64,000 nt of DNA from Nannochloropsis salina CCMP1776 (GCA_004565275.1 SDOX01000128.1:186839-250838), one strand, 5' to 3'. Counted from the stretch's first letter, positions 1 to 11,399 are shown. The notes: generated by a model from the letters alone, not told the origin. Program-made: numbers and translations.

Positions 1-579
1 GTGACGCCGTACTACGTGAAGCCCACGCAGAAGGGACTGATATCGCACTTCGGTTTTGTGGCCGAGGCTGTCGACCTGCCTTGCCTTCTCTACAATGTCC
101 CAGGGCGGACAGGCTCGGACATTAAGCCAGAGACTGCGGCGGAAGTGGCAAGTAAGCACGCGGGCGTGATCGGGATGAAGGAGGCGACGGGGGACCTGGC
201 GCGAGTGGCGGCCATCCGCTCTCTGGCAGGGCGGGACTTTCTCCTGTACAGCGGGGACGACGAGACGGGCGCCGAGTTTGTGCTCCAGGGCGGGGATGGA
301 GTCATTTCGGTTACATCCAATATTGTCCCAGAGCAGATGCACATGCTGATGATGGCGGCCTTGGACAAGGACAAGACGCGTGCGGAGGCTATCAACACGC
401 CCCTCCAGCTCCTCCACCAGCGCCTCTTCCTTCAGGCGAATCCCATTCCAGTCAAATGGGCGCTCTATCGAATGGGTCGCATGGGCCAGGCCATTCGTCC
501 GCCGCTGACGGTGCTGGAAGAGGAATTCCACGCACCTTTGGAGGAGGCGCTGAGGGCCGCGGGTGCCATTTCTGATTGA
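1..579 (+). CDS. dapA: 4-hydroxy-tetrahydrodipicolinate synthase, C-terminal part (cut by window edge)
   Basis: This is the C-terminal 192 residues of dihydrodipicolinate synthase, which condenses pyruvate with aspartate semialdehyde in the diaminopimelate route to lysine. Algae normally run this pathway in the plastid. Two active-site blocks are visible. YNVPGRTG at residues 31-38 of the fragment holds the catalytic Tyr. KEATG at 60-64 holds the Lys that forms the Schiff base with pyruvate. The later SGDD, GVISVTSN and NPIPVKWAL blocks follow the E. coli DapA order to the end, and the stop falls where the family ends. The reading frame is already open at base 1, so the N-terminal third and any transit peptide lie outside the window. 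The GTG at base 1 is an internal Val codon, not a start. An AATAAA-like signal follows the stop at about 596. Confidence 0.95.
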   Translation: MTPYYVKPTQKGLISHFGFVAEAVDLPCLLYNVPGRTGSDIKPETAAEVASKHAGVIGMKEATGDLARVAAIRSLAGRDFLLYSGDDETGAEFVLQGGDGVISVTSNIVPEQMHMLMMAALDKDKTRAEAINTPLQLLHQRLFLQANPIPVKWALYRMGRMGQAIRPPLTVLEEEFHAPLEEALRAAGAISD

Positions 580-930
580 GAAGAGGATTGCTGTCAATAA
601 AAGGAAGAGCGTGGGTGATGCAAGGAGCGCACAGATGACGGACATGGAAGTGGAGGGGCTAAAGATGGGTTGAAAGTGCGTTGACATGCGCTTGGCGTCA
701 GAAAATAATTGACTGAAATGGAGCCATGGCCCAGATGAGGCCGTTGTCTGCTTTACTTCGCCTGCGTCGTAGGCGAGGCATCTGAACACTGCCACGATCG
801 GCGCCACCATAAATTTTATCATCACTCGTCTTACTTTACTCCTGCGCAAAATGTTATAGGAGGGTCCCTTCCTAATCATTTCAATTTCTGTGCCTTCCTC
901 ATTTCTGCTTGTCGACTTCTGGGCTACCAG
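580..930. other. convergent 3' intergenic gap
   Basis: This gap lies between the dapA stop and the stop of the aldo/keto reductase on the other strand. It presumably holds both 3' untranslated regions; CAATAAAAGG near 595 could serve as the dapA polyadenylation signal. No coding signal was seen. Confidence 0.6.
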
Positions 931-3234
931 CTATGTGACTCGTTCAGGAAAAGGTATGTCAGGCTGCAAATTATACGCATCTGTCCACCCTTCCTGCTCT
1001 TGCAAACCCACGCCCCTATTGCCGCTTGTTTCCTTCCCGAACCAGGAACTTGCCTCCCTCAGGATGCACAACAGCCGCTCACGGCGGGGGGCGGGAAGAA
1101 AGGGAGCGAGCTCCTCCTGCTCCGAGGGGTCGTAAGGCAGCCCAGGGGTCCAGTCAAAGACAGTGGCCATGCGCTCCTGAACAGACAGATGGCCTTTCTC
1201 TTTCCACGCGGGTACCTGGTCCTCAAGCTTCGAATACTGCGTGCAGCTGTAGCGATGCAGTCCGTACGCCTGTGGTGATCGGGCACGACATGGAGGGAAA
1301 GAGAAGAGAGTCCTTTGAGAATATGTAAGAACGAACGGATCAACAGCACGTCTGCATGTTCAACCCTAACCGGAATGCCAGGAGCCCCAAGACCTTGCAG
1401 ACCGGGCCCTGACGTGAAAGAGAAGCCAAACCTACCTTGGTGATCGCCCACATCCATACAATCTGCGCCACGTGCACTCCGCAGAGATTTTGGTAGCAGT
1501 CCGGCAAGCCCAACCACCAGTCATCCGCCCAGTCCTCCCCCCAGACCTCCCGAGATGCCTGACTCATCCTCTTCTCCGCGGTTTCCATCAGCGCAGCCTC
1601 CGAGCCCCCCCGCTCAATCTCATCCAGGAGATTGGTGGCCCTCACAGCCTCGTCGAAGTCCGAGGGCCGAGCGGCGCCGATGACCAGCGTGTGAACGGCG
1701 GGAGCGCCTGAGGGACCAATGGGAAGCCGCCATAGCCAAAGCATGTTATAGATGAGCGGGGGAAGGGGAGAGCAGAGCCCGACGAGGACTTTAGGCGGGC
1801 GGTAAAGCATTCCTCCTGAGATAGTACGAGGGAGAGGAAATAGGTGAGCCCGTCTCACGTTCAGGTAGGGATAGAATCACTCTGATATCGGCACGACATT
1901 ATCGCACTCTATGAATCTCCTACGACATCCCACATATTGAGTCCGCTTCCCCCCCGCTCCCCCTCCACCTTTGTCGGCAGCCGAGATGATAAAGACGCCC
2001 ATGTCGTGTCGGTGCGCCGCCTCGATTGCCTCCCAATTTCCAGGTCCGGCCGATGGACTTTCCGACGTGCCCGAACTCGTGTAAGAGCCGATGGCGTGGT
2101 AATGTAGGTTGACGTAGTCGAAAATCCCCGTATCGATGGCCTTGACGATAAGAGGGGTGGGCGCATGTGTGGAGAACCCTACAAACCTAATCCTGCCCTC
2201 CTCTTGGTACTCCTGCACCACCTCCAAGCAGCCGCCAGGTTGAACGACCCATTCCAAGTGCTCCGGGCGATTTATGCCGTGGAACCCGAAAAGGTCGAGG
2301 TGAGTCCCCAGCAGAGAGAGGGAGCGGTCCAGCGTGCGCCTGAAGTCGTCCTTGTCGGGCATGGGCCGGACCTTGGTTTGAAGTATGTATGACTCCCGGG
2401 GCGTGGTAAGCTTTCGGAGGGCCTCTCCGTATTGGAGCTCGCTGTGGGAAGGATTGATAGGGTCAGAGGTACGCAAGCTGACAGGCAATGTGGCGAGAGA
2501 GGAATCGAAAGAAGCCTCGGAGGCTTTGTCACTCCTCCTTCTCAAGCACAAACCGGATTTCGTCGCACTTTTGAGCATTGATATTTTGTCACACCTATTT
2601 ATACAAACCTTGATCCGTAGCCTTTAGCGGTCTCAATGTGGTTTATGCCTAGTTTTAAAGCTCGTTCCAGTATTGCTTCGAAATTTGCCTGGCATTCGGG
2701 ATAAACGTCGGCTTGAGAGAAGCCGTCGGGGGGCTTCCATGTCTGTGTGAATGTAAATTTTTAGAAGAGCTGATAGTCTGAATCGTAAATAGACGATGAC
2801 AAGAAGCAAGGTTGTCGGCCGATGTGAACATACATGAGGACTTATGTTGCACAAACCTGCTGCAAGCGCATGCCCCCCAGCGAAATTATTGGCATTTGGA
2901 GCTCCGTGCGACCAAAACGACGAGTGGGGCATGTGAACACGGCAGAATCGATTGATGCAGCCGAAAAAAAAGTGTGCATTTCTAGTTTTTGAGTAGTCTT
3001 TTCAGCCTCTTCCTCCTCTCCCTCTGCAAGAATAGCTTTAGCCAGCGATGTAAGTAGGTCACTACATGCGATACTGCCACTCGTGTGCGTAGCATACTTT
3101 GAAAAAACTCTTTTCAGACGATAAAAAGCTGCCAGTTCCTCTCTAGGCTTGCCCTCCATTTCTTCTAGGGCTCGCATGATAGTGCGGGAGGTTGCCGCGG
3201 CGTGGGGGTGGTGGGTCATGATACTCCCCAGCAA
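931..3234 (-). CDS. COG1453-type aldo/keto reductase, five exons
   Basis: Oxidoreductase of the aldo/keto reductase superfamily, closest in remembered sequence to the long cyanobacterial COG1453 type. Proposed exons on the minus strand are 3234-2857, 2742-2609, 2441-1969, 1815-1436 and 1269-931. All junctions are GT/AG, the phases agree, and the product is about 567 aa. Family landmarks run in order across the junctions: RRFGRTELQMP and SLGGMR in exon 1, GINHIETAKGYGS in exon 2, HGINRPEHL, QPGGCLEV, RFVGFSTHAPTP and DYVNLHYH in exon 3, then GGMLYRPP and VHTLVIGAARPSDFDEA in exon 4. Exon 5 gives the C-terminal tail. About 108 residues precede the RRFGRTE block, which is almost the N-terminus in cyanobacteria; they may be an organelle presequence plus linker, or the true start may be the Met near 2982. 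The substrate cannot be read from sequence. Divergent from VPS51. Confidence 0.85.
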
Positions 3235-3645
3235 TCCCTCTGCACGGAGAGGAGTCTACGTACCCTTCCAAAATCCGTGCTACCCGTTGCTCCTGAGGCG
3301 GATAGTGATGTTGGCGTGTTAGCAAATGAGTCCTTCCAATCGGAGTCACGCGGGCATTGCCCGATGGCGGCCCCGCCCTGAAACGGTCAGCGCCGGGGGA
3401 ACCCCCCCCCTCAGTCCTGTACTGCGCGCTCTTTCCACGCCTCGGACCTTGAACATAAGACGGACATCTCGTCATCAAGGTTTGGCTGATTGACGAGCGC
3501 CTATTCAGGAGTCATGTGGATATATTGTCTGGCTCGTGGTCAGATCCCTATTATCGCCCGACGAGTGTCTTAACCCCCAACGCCGTGACGACACTCTTTC
3601 TTACAGCAGTATTTTCCCTTTATCTTCCTCGTGACCGCAAGCGCG
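3235..3645. promoter_or_regulatory. shared divergent promoter region, AKR / VPS51
   Basis: These 411 bp separate the start codons of two head-to-head genes and should hold both promoters and 5' UTRs. No TATA box or other site could be assigned with confidence. A run of nine C lies near 3400. One reading frame on the minus strand stays open here but resembles nothing known and has poor composition. Confidence 0.5.
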
Positions 3646-6588
3646 ATGGCGGCTGTCAGATTGTACGATCGTATGGTGTCGAATTCTGGGCTGGACCTAG
3701 AGGAGGAGAATTTTGACGAAAACGAACGCTTTCATCAGGAGACGTGGGGGGACGGCGATCTCGTTGTCAATTCGACTAGACGAAGTACCCGCCCGCAGCT
3801 CCAGGAAAAAGAAAATGGAGGCGATGGAAATACCATGAACATGCTGGCTTCGTATTACGGCCTGGTGGGTGAAGAGGAAGCGACCAGGGACGAAATTGAT
3901 CAAGCGGATTTCCAAATGCAGGCCCATGTCCGGCAACTGCTCAAGCACGATGACTTGGAGGCACTGCTACGGAGGGACGACGAGCTCGTACAGGAAGTCA
4001 AGCGGTTGGACAGCGACATGCAGATGCTCGTGTATGAGAATTATTCCAAATTTGTGAGCGCAACGGATACTATTCGGGTTATGAAGAACAATGTGAATGA
4101 CATGAAAGCAGAGATGGATTCGCTGGCTAAGAACATGGAGGGGATTGCGTCCCGCATGCAAGTTGTCAACACCTTTTTGGGCGGCAAACGTGCCAAAGTA
4201 GACAAGTTGGTGTCTGTCCGTCGCCTCCTCAAGCGCCTGGACTTTCTTTTTGACCTGCCTATAAACCTGAACCGATGCGTGCAGCGACAGGATTTTTCCA
4301 TGGCCGTGACATGCTACGTGAAGACCATCAATATCCTTGAAGAGCACTCTCACGTGCCCTCCTTCAAGTCCATCCAGCGGGAAAGCGACCAAATCATGGC
4401 GAGTGTGCGCGACGAGCTCCAGCGCCGCGTGAGGCAGCCGACCGAGGACGGTTTCCCCACCTCGCCAGCGGAGCTCGCGCTGTATGTGCGTCTGCTTCTG
4501 GAGCTGGGCGTGCCCAAGGAGGGACTGAAGACCCAAATGCTGAGTGCCTACAACGCTCGCTTCGGTAAGATGTTGGCAGCGCTGCAGAAAAAGGATGAGG
4601 AGCGGCGGGCAAAGAAGACGAGCAACGGGGAGGAGGGGGGGGGGGCGGGGGCGGAGGCTGTAGCAGAGACCATCAAGCGGTGGGAAACGGAGTTCGTGCA
4701 GGACTTGGAGGAGGCTGTGACCTTATTCCGCGAATTGTTCCCGTCTGCCAATGATGTGGACGACACCAGCGTCACCAACAAGAGCCCCGAAGATGATGCC
4801 GAGCTCACCGAGTTGATGCGGACTCTCGTCTCCCGACACTACCTTGTAAGTGTCCGCCGCCTTTTTCAAGCAAACCTGGCCTTGATAGCGCGCATACCCC
4901 GAGGAGATGGCCATGAGTTTCCCGTGCTGGCCCTAAGTCTCTTCCTGCGGGTCGTCCGACGCCTGCACAGGGCGGGCAGAGGGGCGGGGGTGCTGGAGGA
5001 GGGCGTGAGGCTGGTCCTGGACGTGGTCCGGGCCCTCGTCTTTCTGGAGGTGCGCGGCCTCCAAGGCCTGGCCCTGCGGCGACTCCTCGCCCTGCAGGCG
5101 CGGCAAGCCGCCTCCCTCTCCTCGGCCGCGCCCTCCTTCGCGCCGCGCCACGAGCTGGAGACCTTCCAGACGAGTGCGACCCGGGAGCTGGCCAGGGCCC
5201 TCGAGGCCCTGCAGGGGGTCGTGCAGGGCGTGGAGGAGGGGATCCAGGAGGCCTTGCTGGAAGCCGGAGAAGATGCCTCGCACGCCTCGCCGCTGTCCGG
5301 GAGCGGCATGAAGGCGAGCGGGCCGGCGAGGGAGGGCGTGCTCTACAGCGAGCCCTTGATACCAGAGCTGAGTATGGGCCAGTACGTGTTTCAATTTCTG
5401 GCGTGGCTGTCGGATGCGGTAGAGCGGGTGGCTGGGGTCCCCTTCAGGCTCACCGAGAATGACTTGGTGGAGGTGGGAGAGGTCCGTCGTAGCGTTTTCC
5501 CCGAGCGTTTCTTCGCGCACGTCTCGAGCTTCACATCCCTGCTTGGCAGCGGCCAGGTGGAGGAATTGGGGTATCCGAGCTCGGCGGTCACTTCCACCGC
5601 CCTACCTCAATTTGCCTTGCTTCTTGCCGTGCTCTGTAGGGACCTGCAGAGCACCCTTTGGCCTCAAGCCATGGCCACACTGGCCCTCGTCTTTCCCGCC
5701 ACCATGAGTACGAGCGAAGGGGGCAACCTGTGCGAAGGTGAGGGCAACGGCCGAAACTCTGGCTATGTGGGCGGGGGTACAAGCAGCACTAGCGGCGGAC
5801 TAAACAGGCTGAGTCCGGAAGATGTGGTAGCCTGTTTGAAGGGAAGCTCCAGTCGCTTGTTACAGCATTGCACAGAAACGCTGGGACATGACCTGGCGCT
5901 TCTGAGCCAGACGGGAGGACTGGACCTCGCCTCGGTCGCGGTGGGGGGATTAGAAGTTGCCGGCAGTGTGGGTGGCGTCACACAGGCCACATGGGGAAAG
6001 ACTTTTATTGTGCGCATGGAAGCCTTAGTTAAGGAAGTGGGCGCGACGCTAGGGGTGTCTGTGGCAGGGATAGGGCTGTCAGGAGGCCGGCGGGGCGAAC
6101 GAGCGGATCTGTCGCGGACGCCGGGACCCTTCAGTGGGATAAAAGGGTTGCACCTCGATATCGAGCGCATTTTCACAGCCAAAGTCCAAGACTTCGGCTC
6201 ACCTTTGGGGCTAACACTGGACCAAATCCTGTTAGGCACCCTTAAGGCAGCATTCAAGGCCGTGATCGAGTGGACGCGGCAGGACACAATGTCTCAGCGG
6301 ACGTATTGCCAACTGATGGTGGATGTGCACCTTGTACGGCAAGCCGTAGGGACCTATGTCAAGGACGCCCGTGTAGTCGAAACGCTCCTCGACGAGGTCC
6401 TTATCAGTGCTGGAGAAAGAACCGCCGCAGATGGTTTGCAAGGGTTGGATCCTTTAGCTTTATCTGCATTGGCCTCTGCCGAGTACAGCCGATTGAGAAC
6501 AAGTATGCTGAGCTCCTCAGCATCTTCGAGTGCAGAAGCTTCAGTGTCTTCGCCGTCCTCTGCCACGGCGTTCTCGGTGCGACGATAA
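3646..6588 (+). CDS. VPS51: VPS51 subunit of the GARP/EARP tethering complex
   Basis: Predicted 980-aa, intronless VPS51, a subunit of the GARP/EARP complexes that tether endosome-derived vesicles at the trans-Golgi network. The N-terminal Vps51/Vps67 domain is clear at about residues 60-150: NMLASYYGL, then the strongly conserved LDSDMQMLVYENYSKF followed by SATDTIRVMK. This is a coiled-coil segment that assembles with the other GARP subunits. The rest is helical, with low-complexity insertions: a poly-Gly patch near 4636, and a Ser/Gly-rich stretch near residues 690-720. The open frame begins upstream with GTG at 3631, but the first in-frame ATG is at 3646 and is taken as the start. A Ser-rich tail ends the protein. 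Human VPS51 is shorter (about 780 aa), so the middle is expanded. Confidence 0.88.
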   Translation: MAAVRLYDRMVSNSGLDLEEENFDENERFHQETWGDGDLVVNSTRRSTRPQLQEKENGGDGNTMNMLASYYGLVGEEEATRDEIDQADFQMQAHVRQLLKHDDLEALLRRDDELVQEVKRLDSDMQMLVYENYSKFVSATDTIRVMKNNVNDMKAEMDSLAKNMEGIASRMQVVNTFLGGKRAKVDKLVSVRRLLKRLDFLFDLPINLNRCVQRQDFSMAVTCYVKTINILEEHSHVPSFKSIQRESDQIMASVRDELQRRVRQPTEDGFPTSPAELALYVRLLLELGVPKEGLKTQMLSAYNARFGKMLAALQKKDEERRAKKTSNGEEGGGAGAEAVAETIKRWETEFVQDLEEAVTLFRELFPSANDVDDTSVTNKSPEDDAELTELMRTLVSRHYLVSVRRLFQANLALIARIPRGDGHEFPVLALSLFLRVVRRLHRAGRGAGVLEEGVRLVLDVVRALVFLEVRGLQGLALRRLLALQARQAASLSSAAPSFAPRHELETFQTSATRELARALEALQGVVQGVEEGIQEALLEAGEDASHASPLSGSGMKASGPAREGVLYSEPLIPELSMGQYVFQFLAWLSDAVERVAGVPFRLTENDLVEVGEVRRSVFPERFFAHVSSFTSLLGSGQVEELGYPSSAVTSTALPQFALLLAVLCRDLQSTLWPQAMATLALVFPATMSTSEGGNLCEGEGNGRNSGYVGGGTSSTSGGLNRLSPEDVVACLKGSSSRLLQHCTETLGHDLALLSQTGGLDLASVAVGGLEVAGSVGGVTQATWGKTFIVRMEALVKEVGATLGVSVAGIGLSGGRRGERADLSRTPGPFSGIKGLHLDIERIFTAKVQDFGSPLGLTLDQILLGTLKAAFKAVIEWTRQDTMSQRTYCQLMVDVHLVRQAVGTYVKDARVVETLLDEVLISAGERTAADGLQGLDPLALSALASAEYSRLRTSMLSSSASSSAEASVSSPSSATAFSVRR

Positions 6589-7529
6589 TGAAAAGTTACG
6601 TCACAAGATGGTGTACATACTGTATGCGCGCCAAACGCCAAATAGAATGTTAAGTCAAAATAAACCAATGCGAAAAAGATTTCGGCGGAAAACTTGGTTC
6701 ATCACGTCACCCCTGATTCTTTTGCCTGTGCAAAACTCCCCTCTTCCCAATTGTCGCTACTGCGCTTTGAACGCACGAGAAAGACTCAAAAGTCAGCTTA
6801 CAAACTAAGACCGGGTAGGATATCATGCGCTTGCATTCCACGCTGAGATTTTCTTTACTAGTCAAGTGGTCTTCCTGGCACGACGTCCGGCGGACGATCG
6901 ACACCTTCTAAGTGCAAGAAGGATACAGTAGGTCAAAAGTCTTGCAGGATACATCACACGCTCGGAACAAGACCTTTAGCAATTCGAATGGACTGGGAGC
7001 GACTGGGCTGATAACCTTCAGGTGTTAAAGAGCTTACTTCAATGTGCCCGCCTCATGCAGGACTTTGCTTCTTTGTATTCGCGAGAAGTCGTACCCGCAG
7101 GACCATGAAGACAAGCCACATCTTCAAGCCAGTCATGTGTAGTTCCTACTCCGTGGGGGTGTCTAGTTAGGATCACCATATTGAGAGAGTTGGGGGGGGA
7201 GGTTCTCGACCGGCGACTTGAAGCATCGAGTCCTGATCTTCATTCGTTAAAGTAACTTAGCGAGGTGCGGCGAGTTAAGCTTATGAGCCTTCTGTCTTTT
7301 TTTCACAATTCCACAGTGGCATGTGCGTGCGACTTGCTGGACGTGAGAGGTAACGCCACCTGGAGGGTAGAGCGCTGATGACGAGGTGGCGTTCTCCTAC
7401 TCCATCATCCAAACGGAAAAAGCCAGAACTTTTGTACCGCAGTAAGAAACATGCCGCAACCTGCCTTCATGAATTTGCGCGTCGAAGCTCTCCTGGCTCG
7501 ACTTTGTTCTTAAAAAGGTGTGAAATTAG
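6589..7529 (+). other. VPS51 3' region and unresolved 5' part of PIG-H gene
   Basis: No gene is assigned here. The first ~100 bp hold the VPS51 3' UTR, with AATAAA-like text near 6659. The last ~250 bp should contain the first exon of the downstream PIG-H gene. ATGs at 7283, 7321 and 7378 are candidates, and a donor-like GTAACG lies at 7350, but no combination joined in phase with the recognised exon at 7530. Confidence 0.4.
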
Positions 7530-8423
7530 AAAGCGAAGTATGAGATTGCCCTCAACGAGTCTGAGGGGAGCTCTGGGATTTTCGCCATACACAGAGCCTT
7601 CGTCTCACGATCCTTACTGCCAATTGCAATCGTCGTATTGATCGCCGCCTTTCTCGGTGGAAATTATGCGGATGTGAAGGTACGTTGGCATTTATTCCTA
7701 AACCACACCCATCTTTACGCATTTAATTACGGTTTGGGGTTATGTGGAGATCATGTCCTTACCCAGCGTAAACATCGCACAGTCTTTCTTCTTGGCCCTC
7801 TCTCCCTGGATATACATTTTGGGGGGATTTGCATCTCTGGTCTTTGCGCTGACTCGATGGATATCGAGTCATATTAAACAGTGTCATATAGAGACTGGTA
7901 AGGTGGTTGAACCATTAATGCGGGAGTCGGTCGTTGTGGTGTTGAGGATGGACGAAAAATGCTGAGTGTAAATGTGTTTGAAACAAAAACCAAGTCGTTG
8001 CCAAACCTGCCGATGGGGAGCTTCTCTCTCTCCAAGTGCCACCAATACCTTCTAAGCTGTCACAAATTCTTGATATATGTTCTTGTTACGGATAGAATCA
8101 ATGCTTCTCATCAACGACTTAGGCCTGCAGCTACAAACGCGCTATACGAATGGCCAAGAGAAATCAGAGGTACGTTGAAGATGAGCGAGAGAAAGATATC
8201 TCACTGGAAATTCAAAACGAGATCAGATTTACGCTGCACTCCGTTTCCTGCAAAACCTCTGCAGTTTGTCGATTTAGGGAGTGTGCGAGGAGTGATCATC
8301 AACGAGGGTATCACCCACCAACGCATCGTATACTACTTGGCTTTCATTGTGGAAGGTCGAGAGTCTTTGCTCATAGCTTTCCAGGTATTGTCGATATTGG
8401 AGGGAACCGATCTCAAAACGTGA
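7530..8423 (+). CDS. PIGH: GPI-GlcNAc transferase subunit PIG-H / Gpi15 (5' end unresolved)
   Basis: PIG-H is a subunit of the ER enzyme that transfers GlcNAc to phosphatidylinositol, the first step of GPI-anchor synthesis. Four small exons fit by phase and splice sites: 7530-7679, 7783-7897, 8096-8169 and 8265-8423, giving 165 residues plus a missing N-terminus. Exons 1-2 supply two hydrophobic segments (LLPIAIVVLIAAFLGG and LSPWIYILGGFASLVFA), matching the membrane hairpin of the family. Exon 3 gives ESMLLINDLGLQLQTRY, the start of the PIG-H domain. Exon 4 gives FVDLGSVRGVIINEGITHQR and IVYYLAFIVEG, the most conserved block of PIG-H (human IIINEAITMQRVIYYL). The human protein has 188 aa. 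The last residues after LLIAFQ look unlike the family, so a GTATTG donor at 8385 may lead to a further exon that was not found. No single long open frame covers this gene. Confidence 0.8.
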
Positions 8424-9455
8424 TGCGAGCATATTTTTGTCATTTAGTGATATGAAATCTTTACATGGCCAATCGCTGGTTTTTAAGTGACTCACCCACT
8501 TCAATCAATAAATAGCATTTACAGCCGTGCCTCGAGGATTTGTTGCCCGTGTATCAGAGTGCCCGGGCATTTGTGGGCCCCGTGCACGAGGGGGCATCGA
8601 GATCTTTATTTTGTACGAAGTTGTAAACGAAAAAAATACCCATACTTTTTGATTGATAAATTTTAGGAAAACATAGCTCTTCTTTGTTATTTTTAAGGTT
8701 ACAATATTGGATCTGGACAACGATGTCCACTTACGTTGCGAGAAATTGCCCTGGAACCCGATTACAACGCGATTGGCACCCTACCATAGACGCTCATTTG
8801 ATTAATTTGAGAGTGGATTGAGGCACGCAGCCACCACATGCATCAAAGCAGATTCCAGTCAAATTAGCCGGGGAACGGCTTCTAAAAGAGTGCTTACATG
8901 TTCAGGCAAAAGGGGAACTGGCCGTGGCGGCAGCCTCTTGCTTTTGCTCCTTGAAGTGAAGCAGGGTGACAGCTGACGCGCTAGGCAGGGGCGGACGGTC
9001 AGATGGAGGAATCCGACGATGATTCATAGGACATTAAAAAGTTTGTGCTCGACACCGATCGACTCATGCTTGTTGCTCATGAATCAGATAAGAGGATCCC
9101 AGAGTAGATGTGGGTATTATTTTTGTAGGAACTTCTTTTTCATTTTCATTGGAGTCACGGCTGGAAGAGGAACATACGACCATCCGGCCTTGTAGATTCA
9201 TTTCCTTACATAGGATGAGAAGACGCTTATTCAACCACAAACTGGACTATATTTATGCCTCTGATGTAGCCTTTTTCCCTTCGTTCTCCCTAGGATCGGT
9301 GCTGAAACCTTAACACCTTCTGAAAAATATTTTCACGCATTTCCACAGATGTCATCACCGGGGTGCGTTTTACCAGGTTTCGACATCGCTCTCATCACGT
9401 TGTCTCCCTCATCTAGTGCTCTTGCCGTAAAGGACCGCCACCGTCGCTGTATTGA
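8424..9455. other. unassigned region between PIG-H and DUF1275 genes
   Basis: About 1 kb without a recognised gene. AATAAA at about 8506 may end the PIG-H transcript. The rest should include the promoter of the next gene. No repeat, RNA or coding signal could be supported. Confidence 0.5.
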
Positions 9456-11399
9456 ATGACCGGTAAAAATAAAAAATCACATCTCGCTGGTGTGATCCCC
9501 CTTCGACACCGCCGCGTACATTTCCTGACTCTGGAAGGGGAGAAAGAGGAGGAACGAGAGCAGGAAAATGAGGCGCCACCTTCTCCGGCTGTCGTGCAAC
9601 AAAAACAGACGGAATCGCAAAATCCCCCCAGTAATAGTAATGATGTAGCTAGCCCTGCTTCTAAAGTTAATCCCTCTCAAGGACTCCAGCGACAAAAGTC
9701 AAGCTACAAGAATCCAGGAGAGCGTCCGTACTTTAAGGTCATCCTCGTGGCCTCCTTTGTGCTGACCATTAATGCAGCATTTATCAACATCATCACACTA
9801 AACACGGTACAAGCTATGGCAAGCGCTCACGTCACTGGCCTCGTTGCGCGTGCATCCTATCTGGCAGCCACCGGGAGGATGGATCTCTTGTATCAGTAAG
9901 TCAATCCTTTTTCTGCGGGATGCTATGCATTTGATCGTCTCAACATGCCATCGTCTTATACCAAAAGCACCCCCACACACGGAATGCTTCAACTCGATGC
10001 TATTGTGAACTTGACAGATATGCACTGACGTGGGCTTCATTCGTTGCGGGAAGTTGCACGTCTGGAGTAATTGTAGCGCAGGAAACGTTTTATCTGGTAA
10101 GTCGAGAGAAAAGCAATGTTTTTGCCAAAATAAGGTACTCAAGGTCTGAAAGGATACAGCAGTGGTCTTTTTGTACAACATGCCAACCAAACAAACTACC
10201 CACAGGGTCGAAACTACGGGCGGGCACTCTTCCTCATCGCCGCAGTCGAGGGCATCGCCTTGCTCACAGAGGACTCCTATCCGGACTCGATTTTTTTTAT
10301 TTGGCTTTGCGCCTACGCCTGTGGTCTTCAAAATGGGCTCACTTCCAAGTTTTCGGGAAATGCCGTCCGCACCACCCACTTGACGGGCGCGTCCACGGAC
10401 CTGGGCATCGCCATGGGGCACATCCTGAAAGGCAGGCAGGGGGAATGGTGGAAAGTCAAGCTGCACGGGGTCGCAGTCTTGGGCTTTTTTGTGGGCGGAA
10501 TACTCGGATTCTTCACCTACCGCCGATTCCGACACAGCGCTCTGCTCTTCAACATTGGAATCACGACAACCCTGGCAGTGGCCCACACACTGTACATCGC
10601 CTACCACGAAGGCATCTCTCCCATCACCGTCCTGGAGTCCAAGACCGACATTCGGATGCACAAACGTCGCATCGAGGTGGTGGGCGATGGGAAGCGCCAA
10701 TTTTCTTTCTACGCTCGGCCCTCCCCGTCCGGCTCGGCACTGGAGGCGTTGACACCCAGGATGCGCGAGAAGCACCTGGCTGCGGCGCGGCCCACCTCGG
10801 GGAAAGTCGTCGCCTCCCCCGCCTCTACAGCACGCCAGCAAAAGCGACACTTCCCTAAAAATCGAGCAGGGGAGGATGCTGACGATCACGTTGCGCTTTT
10901 GATCAGTCAAGAGACGATGAACTCCTCTTTCTCAGCTGAGGGGGGCACCGATGAGAACAATCGCGCGCACGCCATGGAGTCAGCGGCCTCGCCGCCTGTA
11001 GCCAGCCAGGACGACGTTTGCGTAGACATAGTTGCAATGGGCCAGCTGGCTCCCAGCTCTTCATATGGGAAAGCCAACGGGCCTGCGGTGGACATGCAGA
11101 GTGTCTCGTCACATCTCTCGCACCGCAGCTTGCAACAATACTTGGATGAGGAGGATCTGGTGCCTAAACCTGAAGACGAAGGGCCTTTGCCTGAATTTGC
11201 TGAAGATGATTTCGCCGCCCTTGAGGCTGAGGCGTCAATTTGCGGGGAGATTGACGAGTTTAAGCCGGTAGAGGGAGACCATGGGCTCTACGGTCCCGAA
11301 GATGTGGAGGTAGCCATGCGCGCGCCCTCCGAAGCCGGTCCCGCCAGCCCTGAAATAGAGTGTCATCTGGCGGATGAAGGCGCCATGCTGCGGCGATAG
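9456..11399 (+). CDS. DUF1275 (YoaK-like) multi-pass membrane protein
   Basis: Member of the DUF1275/YoaK family of membrane proteins, function unknown. Three exons, 9456-9895, 10018-10096 and 10206-11399, join with GTAAGT donors and correct phase into 570 aa. The membrane domain (about residues 90-400) shows the family signatures: an N-terminal hydrophobic block ending in TGLVARASYLAATG, then GSCTSGVIV, and CGLQNGLTSKFSGNAVRTTH followed by LTGASTDLGI. The last two correspond to the bacterial GLQNAL and RTTHVTGTLTDLG motifs. There are about six hydrophobic helices. Flanking regions are not part of bacterial homologues: an acidic, charged N-terminus of about 90 residues and a long hydrophilic, acidic C-terminal tail of about 190 residues, probably cytosolic. 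Start ATG at 9456 has no competing upstream ATG in frame. Confidence 0.88.

Noticed and set aside
3967-6287. Long minus-strand frames opposite VPS51
   Set aside because: They mirror the GC-rich VPS51 coding strand; no family resemblance and no independent signals.
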